From assembly GCF_000974985.2 (NCBI RefSeq), contig NZ_LAVA02000119.1, forward strand, positions 42,455 through 106,454: a DNA stretch of 64,000 nucleotides, read 5' to 3'. The position numbers were made by a program, and so were the translations under genes. This DNA is from Streptomyces mangrovisoli (GTDB lineage: Bacteria > Actinomycetota > Actinomycetes > Streptomycetales > Streptomycetaceae). The notes under the pieces are model-generated. The model searched no databases. It was not told the origin of the DNA and was given only the letters and a program-made list of their open reading frames with translations. Of the stretch, positions 48,155 to 56,636 are shown piece after piece (the first letter of the stretch is position 1; the number at the start of each line of letters is the position of its first letter).

Positions 48155-49000
48155 ATGAGCCCGACCGACAGCCCCGCCGCCCGGCTACAGGCGCTCTTCG
48201 AGGGGCACCGGCTCACGCCGACCCAGCGGCGCATCGCGCACAGCATGGTGCGGCGCGCCTCCGACGTGCCGTTCCTGTCCAGCGTCGAGCTGGCCGAGCT
48301 GGCCGGGGTGAGCCAGCCCTCGGTCACCCGGTTCGCGGTCGCCCTCGGCTTCGACGGCTACCCCGCCCTGCGCCGCCATCTGCGCGAGGTCGCCCCCGCC
48401 GACCGGCCGGCCGCCGACGCGGCGTCGTACAACGAGTACCAGCAGGCCGTCGAGGCCGAGATCGAGAATCTGCGGCATCTCGCCGCGGCGCTGGCCGACC
48501 CGCGGCCGGTCGAGCGCGCGGGCCGGGTGCTCGCCGCCTCCCGCCCGCTGCCCGTCCTCGGCCTGCGCGCGGCGGCCTCCCAGGCGTACGGCTTCGCCTA
48601 CTTCGCCGCCAAGGTGCATCCGGACGTACGGCTGCTCGACGAGGGCGGCACGATGATCCAGGACCGTATCGACGCGGCCGTGCGCGCGGGCGCCTCGGCG
48701 CTGCTGTGCTTCGCGCTGCCCCGGCACCCGCGCGAGGTGGTCGACAGCCTCGCCCACGCGCGCGGCGCGGGGCTCACCGTGGTCACCGTCGCCGACTCGG
48801 CGTTCGCGCCCGTCGCCAAGGTCTCCGACCTGCTGCTGCCCGCGCCGGTCGGCACCGGGCTCGCGTTCGACACGGCGTGCGCGCCGATGCTGCTGGGCCG
48901 GGTGCTGCTGGAGGCGATGGCCGACGGCCTGCCGGACGCGCAGGCGCGCCTTGAGGAGTTCGACGCCCGCGCGGCGGCCCGGGGCCTCTTCGTGGAGTGA
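48155..49000 (+). CDS. MurR/RpiR-family transcriptional regulator
   Basis: A 281-residue DNA-binding protein with an N-terminal RpiR helix-turn-helix (about residues 15-85, SSVELAELAGVSQPSVTRFA, then LGFDGYPALRRHL) and a C-terminal SIS domain (about 120-265, PLPVLGLRAAASQAYGF, DRIDAAVRAGASALLCF) that binds a phosphosugar or related acidic ligand. RpiR proteins act as repressors or activators of sugar, polyol, cell-wall or histidine catabolism. GAGGGGGAGCACGTC precedes the ATG. It shares an 8-bp site with the hutU promoter, so hut control is a testable idea. Confidence 0.9.
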   Translation: MSPTDSPAARLQALFEGHRLTPTQRRIAHSMVRRASDVPFLSSVELAELAGVSQPSVTRFAVALGFDGYPALRRHLREVAPADRPAADAASYNEYQQAVEAEIENLRHLAAALADPRPVERAGRVLAASRPLPVLGLRAAASQAYGFAYFAAKVHPDVRLLDEGGTMIQDRIDAAVRAGASALLCFALPRHPREVVDSLAHARGAGLTVVTVADSAFAPVAKVSDLLLPAPVGTGLAFDTACAPMLLGRVLLEAMADGLPDAQARLEEFDARAAARGLFVE

Positions 49001-49150
49001 CCGGCTCCGGGACCGCGGGCGGCCCGGGGGCCCTTCGCGGGGACCGCCGCGGCCGTTCTCAGATTCGTTTCAGGTTCCCTCACTAGCCTCCTGCCCGTCA
49101 GGACTGTGCCGGACGGCAGAGAAGCTGCCGGGGCGACGAGGAGGCTGGAC

Positions 49151-49735
49151 GTGGCGCGCGGAGGTCAGGGGCTGGCTCGGGTGGCCGTCGTCGTGAGGGC
49201 CGGGGCCGCCCCGCTGTGGTGGTTCGGGGTGCTCGCGGCGGGCGTCGGTGTGGTGCCGCCGGGGCTGACCGGCCGCCGGATCGGGGTGCTCGCGGGAGCG
49301 GCGCTGTTCATCGTCACGGCCGTCGTGGTGGCGTACACGCGCCGCAAGCGGTACACCGAGCGCAGCCGGTCGGTGGTCAAGGCCGGGAAGCACGACGTGC
49401 TCCAGGACCGGGCCGTCACCGTGCGCAACTGGCGCCGCGGGCACCGCTGGTGGATCCTGCTCGCCTTCTTCGCGGCGGTGCTCAGCGCCTTCGTACTGCC
49501 CGCGGCCGGCGGCATGGCGCTGGCCGGGGCGGGCGTCGGGCTGCGGCTGAAGGCCGCCTGGCTCGGGCGCCGCGAGCGGGCCGAGGACACGCTGCTGTGG
49601 CTGCGGGTCGACTGGCTCGACCAGCGCGGCGGGCGCCCGGCCGGCAAGACGGTCAAGGGTTATCGCGGCACGGGTGTCGCCGCGGGCGACGCGGCCCCGG
49701 GCGGGACCCGCCGCCGCACCGCGGCGCTCGTGTAG
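49151..49735 (+). CDS. multi-pass membrane protein of unknown function
   Basis: A 194-residue protein with about four transmembrane segments: LWWFGVLAAGVGVVPPGL, GVLAGAALFIVTAVVVAYT, WWILLAFFAAVLSAFVLP, and AAGGMALAGAGVGLRLKAAW. Charged loops (RRKRYTERSRSVVKAGK) and a disordered, basic C-terminus lie on the inside. The GTG at 49151 has AGGAGG 6 nt upstream; an earlier GTG at 49106 is rejected. I recognise no family. It faces the roadblock cluster tail-to-tail with only 18 bases between stops. Confidence 0.8.
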   Translation: MARGGQGLARVAVVVRAGAAPLWWFGVLAAGVGVVPPGLTGRRIGVLAGAALFIVTAVVVAYTRRKRYTERSRSVVKAGKHDVLQDRAVTVRNWRRGHRWWILLAFFAAVLSAFVLPAAGGMALAGAGVGLRLKAAWLGRRERAEDTLLWLRVDWLDQRGGRPAGKTVKGYRGTGVAAGDAAPGGTRRRTAALV

Positions 49736-49753
49736 CGAGTGCGGCAGGGCCGC

Positions 49754-50128
49754 TCAGACCTCGAGGTCCTCCTCGATCCTCTTCAACTGGTGCCGCGCCA
49801 TGGCCAGGTTGGCCCGCTTGGCGTCCAGCACCAGGTACATGAACAGGCCGTTGCCGCCGCGCCCGCCGATCAGCCGGATCAGGTGGAACTGGTCGGACAG
49901 CGTGATGAGGATGTCCTCGATCTGGCCCTTGAGCCCGAGGTGCTCCATCGTGCGCATCTTGGCCCGGACGACGTCCGTGTTGCCCGCGGCCGCGACGTTC
50001 AGGTCGAAGCTCTTGCTGCCGCCGAGGGTGCCCAGTGCCATGCCGCTCGTGTAGTCGACGAGTGCGACGCCCGTCGCACCCTCGATGGAGGCAAGGCACT
50101 CCTTCAGCGTGGTTTCGGTGTTCGCCAT
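49754..50128 (-). CDS. roadblock/LC7-domain protein (last in cluster)
   Basis: A 124-residue single-domain roadblock/LC7 fold (TLKECLASIEGATGVALVDY, SGMALGTLGGSKSFDL, RTMEHLGLKGQIEDILITLS, NGLFMYLVLDAKRANLAMAR). Family members include MglB, the GAP for the small GTPase MglA, and the Streptomyces conservon components that associate with Ras-like GTPases. Here no GTPase gene is adjacent. ATG at 50128 with AGGA upstream. Third of three roadblock genes read leftward. Confidence 0.88.
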   Translation of the reverse strand: MANTETTLKECLASIEGATGVALVDYTSGMALGTLGGSKSFDLNVAAAGNTDVVRAKMRTMEHLGLKGQIEDILITLSDQFHLIRLIGGRGGNGLFMYLVLDAKRANLAMARHQLKRIEEDLEV

Positions 50129-50159
50129 GACTGTGATTCCTCGTTTTCTGGTCGATCGC

Positions 50160-50657
50160 TCAACCGTCGGTGGTGGTACGCGCATTACCGGTGGTGGTGC
50201 GTGGTGCGCGCGCGGATCTGGTACGTGGGGCGGCGGACTTGGCCGTCGCCCGGGTCGACTTGGCGGGTGCTCTGGCGGCGGCCTCCGCGCCGGCGTCGAG
50301 GAGTTCCCCGATGCGGGCGCCGGCCCGCCGGCCCTCCAGGTGGAGCCGGCCGACGCTGACGCGGTCCTGGGCGAGCAGGGTCAGCACGGCCGTGCCGCCC
50401 GCCGCGTAGGTGGCCACATAGCCGTAGACGCCCCGGACGAGCAGCTCCCGGAAGTCGCCCTGGCCGGTCGCGTCGGCGACCTGCGCGGCGACGGCGCGGG
50501 CGGAGGCCGTGAGCGCGGCCACGTCCTGTGCCTCGACACCGGGCGTGTCCTGGGCGAGGACGAGACCGTCCACCGTGGTGGCGAGGGCACCCGTGAGGTG
50601 CGGCACGCGGGCCCGGAGCCGACGCATCTCGTCGAGTATCTCGACCTCGGCCCCCAT
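50160..50657 (-). CDS. roadblock/LC7-domain protein with Ala/Arg-rich tail
   Basis: A 165-residue protein: roadblock core about residues 5-105 (LDEMRRLRARVPHLTGALAT, TVDGLVLAQDTPGVEAQDVA, LTLLAQDRVSVGRLHLEGRRAG), then a low-complexity basic Ala/Arg/Thr tail (about 125-165) that could bind nucleic acid or acidic partners. Start ATG at 50657 with GGAGAGACGAG. Same orientation as its roadblock neighbours, about 30 bases between genes. Confidence 0.82.
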   Translation of the reverse strand: MGAEVEILDEMRRLRARVPHLTGALATTVDGLVLAQDTPGVEAQDVAALTASARAVAAQVADATGQGDFRELLVRGVYGYVATYAAGGTAVLTLLAQDRVSVGRLHLEGRRAGARIGELLDAGAEAAARAPAKSTRATAKSAAPRTRSARAPRTTTGNARTTTDG

Positions 50658-50685
50658 CTCGTCTCTCCTCTCCGGTCGTTGCCGC

Positions 50686-51489
50686 TCAAAGGGCCTCCAG
50701 CGCATCCCTGAGCCTCTTCAGCAATGTGATGTCGGGATCGTTGACCTCGGCCGGGGCGAGGGCCGCGGGGGGCCGCGCCCCGGGCGCCACCACCCCCGCC
50801 GCCACCAGCCGCCGGACGTCCATCAACGTCGGGAAGGTGCGCCGGCCCAGCTCGCGCGCGATGTCCGGCGCGGTGCGCGAGCCGTCCACCCGGTCCAGGA
50901 CCGCCCGCTGCCGGGCGGTCAGCGGCGGGGCGGCGCCGCGCTCGGCGCGGCTGAGCGGCAGGCCGTCGGACGTGGCGTCCGGCCAGATGGAGTGCAGCAG
51001 CGTGCGGCGGCGCAGCGTCTCGCGCTCCACCGTCGCGACCGGCACCGTGCGCAGCGGCGCCTGGGCCGGCGGACTGCCGTAGCGGAACCGGCCGGGGGTG
51101 CTGCTCGGGGCGAGCGCGAAGTACGCCGCGTCGAACAGCGCGCCCAGGTGGATCAGTTCGAGCGTGCCCGGGGCGAGACTGCCGCCCTCGAACAGCAGCC
51201 GTACGGCGCCGACCGGGTCGCCGGCCCGCTGCACCGCCGACCACCACTGCGCCGGGTCGAGCGTGCCGCGCGCGGTGAGCAGCACGTCGAGGCCGGGCGC
51301 GAGCGGGCTCTCCGCGTGCACCACCTGGCCCTCGCTGAGATGCAGCGTGCCGCACTCGCGCATGAGCACGCCGGTCGCGCGTTCCGCGGCGAGCCGGGTG
51401 AGCATCGGCGAGACCCCGCTCCCCGACTGCTCGCGCGCCGCCGTCTTGTCCCGCACCGGCAGGGGCGGAGGAGTTCTGACCACGGTCAC
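50686..51489 (-). CDS. DUF4388-like (PATAN-type) regulatory protein
   Basis: A 267-residue protein. Residues about 30-140 resemble DUF4388/PATAN domains (RLAAERATGVLMRECGTLHL, LAPGLDVLLTARGTLDPAQW), which bind response-regulator or scaffold partners, and the second half (about 185-265, LTARQRAVLDRVDGSRTAPD, PTLMDVRRLVAAGVV) is a winged-helix-like regulatory segment. Its GTG start (51489) overlaps the stop of the upstream roadblock gene (GTGA), so they are coupled. The link of roadblock and DUF4388 genes suggests a signalling module without an obvious sensor. Confidence 0.72.
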   Translation of the reverse strand: MTVVRTPPPLPVRDKTAAREQSGSGVSPMLTRLAAERATGVLMRECGTLHLSEGQVVHAESPLAPGLDVLLTARGTLDPAQWWSAVQRAGDPVGAVRLLFEGGSLAPGTLELIHLGALFDAAYFALAPSSTPGRFRYGSPPAQAPLRTVPVATVERETLRRRTLLHSIWPDATSDGLPLSRAERGAAPPLTARQRAVLDRVDGSRTAPDIARELGRRTFPTLMDVRRLVAAGVVAPGARPPAALAPAEVNDPDITLLKRLRDALEAL

Positions 51490-51875
51490 CCCAGCACCAG
51501 CCGTCCGGCCATCTCAGCGAGCCGGATGCGGGCCAGAGCCAGGTTGCCCTCCGTACGGGCCAGCCACAGATGCAGCACCACACTGCTGTCGAACGTCGTC
51601 CCGACGAACCGCAGCACGTGGTAGCTGTCCCGGTTGCTGATGATCAGGTCCTCCACGGGTGGTTCGGCCTCGGCGGCGTCCTCCGAGGCGAACGCCTGGT
51701 GCTCGGCGGCGAGCCGGGCCAGTTCGGCGGCCTCCGTCGCGGTGGACTCGTGGTCACCGCCCGGCGACTCGCCGACGGAACCCAGGGCAAGCCCGCTGGT
51801 CCAGTCGACCAGTGCGGCGCCCCGCGCACCGGGCAGTCGCATGGCTTCCAGCAGGCACTCGTCGATTCCGGGCAC
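51486..51875 (-). CDS. roadblock/LC7-domain protein (first in cluster)
   Basis: A 129-residue roadblock/LC7 fold (DECLLEAMRLPGARGAALVD, TSGLALGSVGESPGGDHEST, VEDLIISNRDSYHVLRFVGT, WLARTEGNLALARIRLAEMA). GTG start at 51875, chosen by GGAGGGG about 6-7 nt upstream and by the length of sister proteins. First in the leftward run, coupled to the DUF4388-like gene; its promoter lies in 51876-52045. Confidence 0.85.
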   Translation of the reverse strand: MPGIDECLLEAMRLPGARGAALVDWTSGLALGSVGESPGGDHESTATEAAELARLAAEHQAFASEDAAEAEPPVEDLIISNRDSYHVLRFVGTTFDSSVVLHLWLARTEGNLALARIRLAEMAGRLVLG

Positions 51876-52045
51876 CGTCGTTCCCCTCCCGCCTGGGGTT
51901 CTGCTGAGTGACGCCGAAACTACGCAACGTGTGCGCCGCACGTGAGCGTTCCGGCATTTTCCGGCGGAACATGCTTTCGGTGGCTAAGGTGGGTCAACTG
52001 ACGTCTGTTCACCCAGTCGCCCGACGGTGGGTCCGGTGACCCGTG

Positions 52046-53548
52046 TCAACGGCGCGTGCCCGGGGGCAGGGTGGTGAGGCCCGCGGCGTGCGCCCCGCCG
52101 GATTCGGCCACGATCGACTTCACGGTCTGCGCGTCCCGCACGGTGGCGAAGACGACGCCCCCGGTGCCGTCCGGCGCGAAGCCGTGGATGCCGGGCCGCG
52201 GCAGGGAGTTGTAGCCGTAGTGGTGCGCGAAGAAGTACGCGCCCGTGTCCAGCGCCGCCACGTGGTCGCCCGGTTCCAGCGGCGGCAGCGCGCGGGCCTC
52301 GGCCAGCAGGTCGCCCGCGAAACAGGCCGGCCCGGCCACGTCCTGCACCACTCGCGGGCCCGCCTTGGGCCGCCCCTCGGCGTCGTAGGCGGCGATCCTG
52401 AGCGGCCAGGCGTCCGGCGCGTACACCGTCCGCGTCGCGATCTGCACGCCCGCGTGCGTCACGGCGACCGGCCGGCCGCCCGCCCGCTTGGTGTACTCCA
52501 CCCGCGCCACCACCGTGCCGTGCCGGGCCAGCAGGGACCGGCCGAACTCGGTCACCAGCCCGTACCGCCCGTCGAACAGGCCGGGCACGGCCGCCCGCAG
52601 CGCCCGCGCGTACTGCGCGAACGTGGGCCGGTCGGTGTCCGAGGAGAAGTCCACCGGCAGCCCGCCGCCGATGTCGAGCGTGTCCACCTGCCGTCGTCCC
52701 GCGCGCGCGTTGATCTCCTCGGCCAGCGCGTACGTCTCCGCCACGCCCCGCACCATCAGCGCGAGCGGGATGCCCTGGGAGCCGGTGTGGGTGTGCAGCC
52801 GGGTCAGCCACGGGCGCTCGGCGTACGCCCGCACCACCCATGCCCGCGCCCCCTCGTCGCGCAGCGCCACCCCGAACTTGGAGGTCGCCGTCGCCGTCGA
52901 CAGCGCCCCGATGGAACCGCCGCCGACCTGCGGGTTCACCCGGATGCCGACGGGCGCGCGGAGCACCGCCGGGGCGCCGGGGGAGGCCAGCAGCGCGTCG
53001 ACGCGGGCCAGCTCCTGCGGGTTGTCGGCGTTGACCGCGATGCCCAGCGCCAGCGCCTCGCGCAGCTCGGCCGGGGTCTTCGCGGGGGAGTCAAGGACGG
53101 TCGCCTCCGGTGGCACGCCCGCCGCGCGCGCCAGCGCCAGCTCGCCCGGGCTCGCCACCTCGGCGCCCAGGCCCTCCGCGTGCAGCAGCCGCACCGCCGG
53201 CACCAGCGGGGTCGCCTTCACCGCGAACGCGTGCAGCACGGGCGTGCCCGGCGTCACCACCCCGGCGAACGCCGCGTGCAGGGCCGCGGCCGACGCGCGG
53301 ATGCCGGTGACGTCGAGCAGGCCCACGAGGGGGCGGTCGGGGGAGAGCAGGCCCTGTGCCACGGCGGCGGCCACTGCGGCGTCCCGGCGGGCGGCCACCG
53401 CCTCGGCGGCGCCCGCGCCCCGCTCGTCGGTCACGTCCACGCCGTCCGTGCCGTCCACGCCGTCCGTGCCGCCCGTGCCATCCACGCCGCCCGTGCCGTC
53501 CACGCCGCCCGTGTCCTCCACGTCGTCCACGCCGCCCGTGCCGTCCAC
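52046..53548 (-). CDS. PLP-dependent decarboxylase, Orn/DAP/Arg decarboxylase family 2
   Basis: A 500-residue fold-type III decarboxylase: PLP Lys in LHAFAVKATPLVPAVR, His and Gly-rich loops in RLHTHTGSQGI and TLDIGGGLPVDF, and CFAGDLLAEARALPP with the partner Cys. It is closer to diaminopimelate/ornithine/arginine decarboxylases than to alanine racemase; the substrate is unclear, since the DAP-specific signature is incomplete by eye. The start is uncertain: GTG at 53548 has GGGGGAG upstream and puts a low-complexity Gly/Val/Asp N-terminus (VDGTGGVD units) before the catalytic domain. The true start could lie further downstream. Confidence 0.82.
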   Translation of the reverse strand: MDGTGGVDDVEDTGGVDGTGGVDGTGGTDGVDGTDGVDVTDERGAGAAEAVAARRDAAVAAAVAQGLLSPDRPLVGLLDVTGIRASAAALHAAFAGVVTPGTPVLHAFAVKATPLVPAVRLLHAEGLGAEVASPGELALARAAGVPPEATVLDSPAKTPAELREALALGIAVNADNPQELARVDALLASPGAPAVLRAPVGIRVNPQVGGGSIGALSTATATSKFGVALRDEGARAWVVRAYAERPWLTRLHTHTGSQGIPLALMVRGVAETYALAEEINARAGRRQVDTLDIGGGLPVDFSSDTDRPTFAQYARALRAAVPGLFDGRYGLVTEFGRSLLARHGTVVARVEYTKRAGGRPVAVTHAGVQIATRTVYAPDAWPLRIAAYDAEGRPKAGPRVVQDVAGPACFAGDLLAEARALPPLEPGDHVAALDTGAYFFAHHYGYNSLPRPGIHGFAPDGTGGVVFATVRDAQTVKSIVAESGGAHAAGLTTLPPGTRR

Positions 53549-53651
53549 GGTCTCCCCCTCGTGCCGGCGCGTACCGGCCGGTCCTGTCCGGGCTGACTCC
53601 CGCCGTTCCACCGTGGCACGCCGCGGCGGCCCCCGCAGGTGTTGACTAGTT

Positions 53652-53677
53652 CTATTCAGGACGTCAGGATGTGAATA
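53652..53677 (+). promoter_or_regulatory. hutU: hutU promoter-region operator candidate
   Basis: CTATTCAG (53652-53659) is the inverse of the RpiR-gene site; TATTCA (53653-53658) and TGAATA (53672-53677) form a 6-bp inverted repeat with 13-base spacing. TTGACT (53642-53647) just upstream can serve as a -35 with CAGGAT (53665-53670) as -10, so the repeat spans the promoter. Confidence 0.55.
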
Positions 53678-53724
53678 TCCGCAGTATGAATCCGCTGGGA
53701 AAGCGACCCGCCAGGAGGCAGACC

Positions 53725-55389
53725 ATGTCAGGACCCCGCCCCGTACGAGCCCCCCGCGGTACGGAACTGAGCGCCCTGGGATGGCAGCAGGAAGCCGCCC
53801 TGCGGATGCTCCAGAACAACCTCGACCCCGAGGTCGCCGAGCACCCCGACAAGCTCGTCGTCTACGGCGGCACCGGCAAGGCCGCCCGTGACTGGCGCTC
53901 CTTCGACGCCATGGTCCGCACCCTGCGCACCCTCAAGCAGGACGAGACGATGCTCGTGCAGTCCGGCCGTCCGGTCGGCGTCATGCAGACCCACGAGTGG
54001 GCGCCGCGCGTGCTGATCGCCAACTCCAACCTGGTCGGCGACTGGGCCAACTGGGAGGAGTTCCGCCGCCTGGAGCAGCTCGGCCTGACCATGTACGGCC
54101 AGATGACCGCCGGTTCGTGGATCTACATCGGCACCCAGGGCATCCTCCAGGGCACCTACGAGACCTTCGCCGCCGTCGCCGCGAAGAAGTTCTCCGGCAC
54201 CCTCGCGGGCACGATCACCCTCACCGCCGGCCTCGGCGGCATGGGCGGCGCCCAGCCGCTCGCGGTCACCATGAACGACGGCGTCGCGATCTGCATCGAC
54301 GTCGACCCGCGCGCCATCGACCGCCGCATCGAGCACCGCTACCTCGACGTGAAGGCCGACTCCCTCGACCACGCCCTCCAGCTGGCCGTCGAGGCCCGCG
54401 ACGCCCGCCGCCCGCTCTCCATCGGCGTGCTCGGCAACGCCGCCGAGCTGGTCCCGCAGCTGCTCGCGATGGGCGCCCCGATCGACATCGTGACCGACCA
54501 GACCTCGGCCCACGACCCGCTGGCCTACCTGCCCGTCGGCGTCGCCTTCGAGGACATGGCCGACGCCGCCGCCAAGGACCCGGCCGGCTTCACCACCCGG
54601 GCCCGCGAGTCCATGGCGAAGCACGTCGAGGCGATGGTCGGCTTCATGGACGCCGGCGCCGAGGTCTTCGACTACGGCAACTCCATCCGCGGCGAGGCCC
54701 AGCTCGCGGGCTACGACCGCGCGTTCGCCTTCCCCGGCTTCGTCCCCGCCTACATCCGCCCCCTGTTCTGCGAGGGCAAGGGCCCCTTCCGCTGGGCCGC
54801 CCTGTCCGGCGACCCGGCCGACATCGCCAAGACCGACAAGGCGATCCTGGAGCTCTTCCCGGAGAACGAGTCCCTCGCCCGCTGGATCAAGCTGGCCGGT
54901 GAGCGGGTCCACTTCCAGGGCCTGCCCGCCCGCATCTGCTGGCTCGGCTACGGCGAGCGCGACAAGGCCGGCGAGCGCTTCAACGACATGGTCGCGAGCG
55001 GCGAACTCGCCGCCCCGCTGGCCATCGGCCGCGACCACCTCGACTGCGGCTCCGTCGCCTCGCCCTACCGCGAGACCGAGGCCATGCTCGACGGCTCCGA
55101 CGCGATCGCCGACTGGCCGCTGCTCAACGCCATGGTCAACGTCGCCTCCGGCGCCTCCTGGGTCTCCCTGCACCACGGCGGCGGCGTCGGCATGGGCCGC
55201 TCCATCCACGCCGGCCAGGTCACCGTCGCCGACGGCACCAAGCTGGGCGGCGAGAAGATCCGCCGCGTGCTCACCAACGACCCCGGCATGGGCGTCATCC
55301 GGCACGTGGACGCGGGCTACGACATCGCGGAGTCGGTCGCCGAGGACCGCGGCGTGCGCGTGCCGATGCGCGAGGGTGACGACGCGTGA
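53725..55389 (+). CDS. hutU: urocanate hydratase
   Basis: A 554-residue urocanase converting urocanate to imidazolonepropionate, with NAD+ as electrophile. GGTGKAARDW, IYIGTQGILQGTYETFA, LTAGLGGMGGAQPLAV, the NAD-contacting NAAELVPQLLAMGAP, and the active-site Cys region (RDHLDCGSVASPYRETE, FQGLPARICWLG) are present. The ATG at 53725 has AGGAGG 6 nt upstream; the ATG at 53671 extends it without support. First of the hut operon; the next gene overlaps by four bases. Confidence 0.96.
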   Translation: MSGPRPVRAPRGTELSALGWQQEAALRMLQNNLDPEVAEHPDKLVVYGGTGKAARDWRSFDAMVRTLRTLKQDETMLVQSGRPVGVMQTHEWAPRVLIANSNLVGDWANWEEFRRLEQLGLTMYGQMTAGSWIYIGTQGILQGTYETFAAVAAKKFSGTLAGTITLTAGLGGMGGAQPLAVTMNDGVAICIDVDPRAIDRRIEHRYLDVKADSLDHALQLAVEARDARRPLSIGVLGNAAELVPQLLAMGAPIDIVTDQTSAHDPLAYLPVGVAFEDMADAAAKDPAGFTTRARESMAKHVEAMVGFMDAGAEVFDYGNSIRGEAQLAGYDRAFAFPGFVPAYIRPLFCEGKGPFRWAALSGDPADIAKTDKAILELFPENESLARWIKLAGERVHFQGLPARICWLGYGERDKAGERFNDMVASGELAAPLAIGRDHLDCGSVASPYRETEAMLDGSDAIADWPLLNAMVNVASGASWVSLHHGGGVGMGRSIHAGQVTVADGTKLGGEKIRRVLTNDPGMGVIRHVDAGYDIAESVAEDRGVRVPMREGDDA

Positions 55390-56636
55390 CGAGCGGCCAT
55401 ACGACGGTGGGGACCGCGGCGTCCTTCCACTCCATGTGGAGCGATCTGCGCCCCATCGGCCGGCACGCCGGCTCCGGCGGCTACCGCCGCTACGCCTGGA
55501 CCGGCGCCGACGCCGACTGCCGGGCCTGGTTCCGGGAGCAGGCCGAGGCGCGCGGCCTCACCCATGAGGTCGACCGCAACGGCAACCAGTGGGCCTGGCT
55601 CGGCGACCCCGCGGCCGGGGACGCCGTCGTCACCGGCTCGCATCTCGACTCGGTGCCCGACGGCGGCGCCTTCGACGGGCCCCTCGGGGTCGTGTCCTCC
55701 TTCGCCGCGCTCGACGAACTCCGCCGGAGGGGAGTGGAGTTCGCGAAGCCGCTGGGCATCGTCAACTTCGGCGACGAGGAGGGCGCCCGCTTCGGGCTGG
55801 CCTGCGTGGGCTCCCGGCTGGCCGCCGGTCACCTCACCGTCGAACAGGCCCACGCGCTCACCGACGGCGACGGGGTGACCCTGCCCCGGGCCATGGAGGC
55901 CGCCGGCTTCGACCCCGACGCGATCGGAGCGGACCCCGAACGGCTCGACCGCATCGGCGCGTTCGTCGAACTCCACGTCGAGCAGGGCCGCGCCCTGGAC
56001 CTGACCGGCGACCCGGTCGGCGTCGCCAGCGCGATCTGGCCGCACGGCCGCTGGCGGTTCGACTTCCGCGGCCAGGCCAACCACGCCGGCACCACCCGCC
56101 TCGCCGATCGCCGCGACCCGATGCTGCCCTACGCCGAGACCGTGCTCGCGGCGCGCCGCGAGGCCGAACTCGCCGGTGCCGTCGCCACCTTCGGCAAGAT
56201 CGCCGTCGAGCCCAACGGCGTCAACGCGATCCCGTCGCTGGTGCGCGGCTGGCTGGACTCCCGCGCCCCCGACCAGGCGAGCCTCGACACCGTCGTGACG
56301 GGCATAACGGAGGCCGCCCGCGCCCACGCCGCCGCGCACGGCGTGGACGTCGACACGGTGCGCGAGTCGTTCACCCCGGTCGTCGAGTTCGACCACGCCC
56401 TGCGCGACGAACTCGCCCGCATCCTCGGCCGGGACACCGGCCTCACGGTGCCCGTCCTCGGAACGGGCGCCGGACACGACGCCGGAATCCTCTCCGGACG
56501 CGTTCCGACCGCCATGCTGTTCGTGCGCAACCCCACCGGCGTCTCCCACTCCCCGGCCGAGTCCGCGGACGAGGACGACTGCCTGGCCGGGGTGAGCGCC
56601 CTCGCCGACGTACTCGAAGGGCTGGCCCGCGCGTGA
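55386..56636 (+). CDS. M20/M28 amidohydrolase, probable formylglutamate-handling step
   Basis: A 416-residue zinc-dependent amidohydrolase of the allantoate amidohydrolase/carbamoylase family. Metal ligands in GSHLDSVPDGGAFDGPLGV, FGDEEGARFG, FVELHVEQGRAL and GTGAGHDAGIL. It sits between hutU and hutF, overlapping both by four bases, so it is a hut operon member rather than an allantoin gene. The inferred job is hydrolysis of N-formyl-L-glutamate (or a related amide) to glutamate in place of the missing HutG. The family name in databases (allantoate) would mislead. Confidence 0.9.
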   Translation: MTSGHTTVGTAASFHSMWSDLRPIGRHAGSGGYRRYAWTGADADCRAWFREQAEARGLTHEVDRNGNQWAWLGDPAAGDAVVTGSHLDSVPDGGAFDGPLGVVSSFAALDELRRRGVEFAKPLGIVNFGDEEGARFGLACVGSRLAAGHLTVEQAHALTDGDGVTLPRAMEAAGFDPDAIGADPERLDRIGAFVELHVEQGRALDLTGDPVGVASAIWPHGRWRFDFRGQANHAGTTRLADRRDPMLPYAETVLAARREAELAGAVATFGKIAVEPNGVNAIPSLVRGWLDSRAPDQASLDTVVTGITEAARAHAAAHGVDVDTVRESFTPVVEFDHALRDELARILGRDTGLTVPVLGTGAGHDAGILSGRVPTAMLFVRNPTGVSHSPAESADEDDCLAGVSALADVLEGLARA

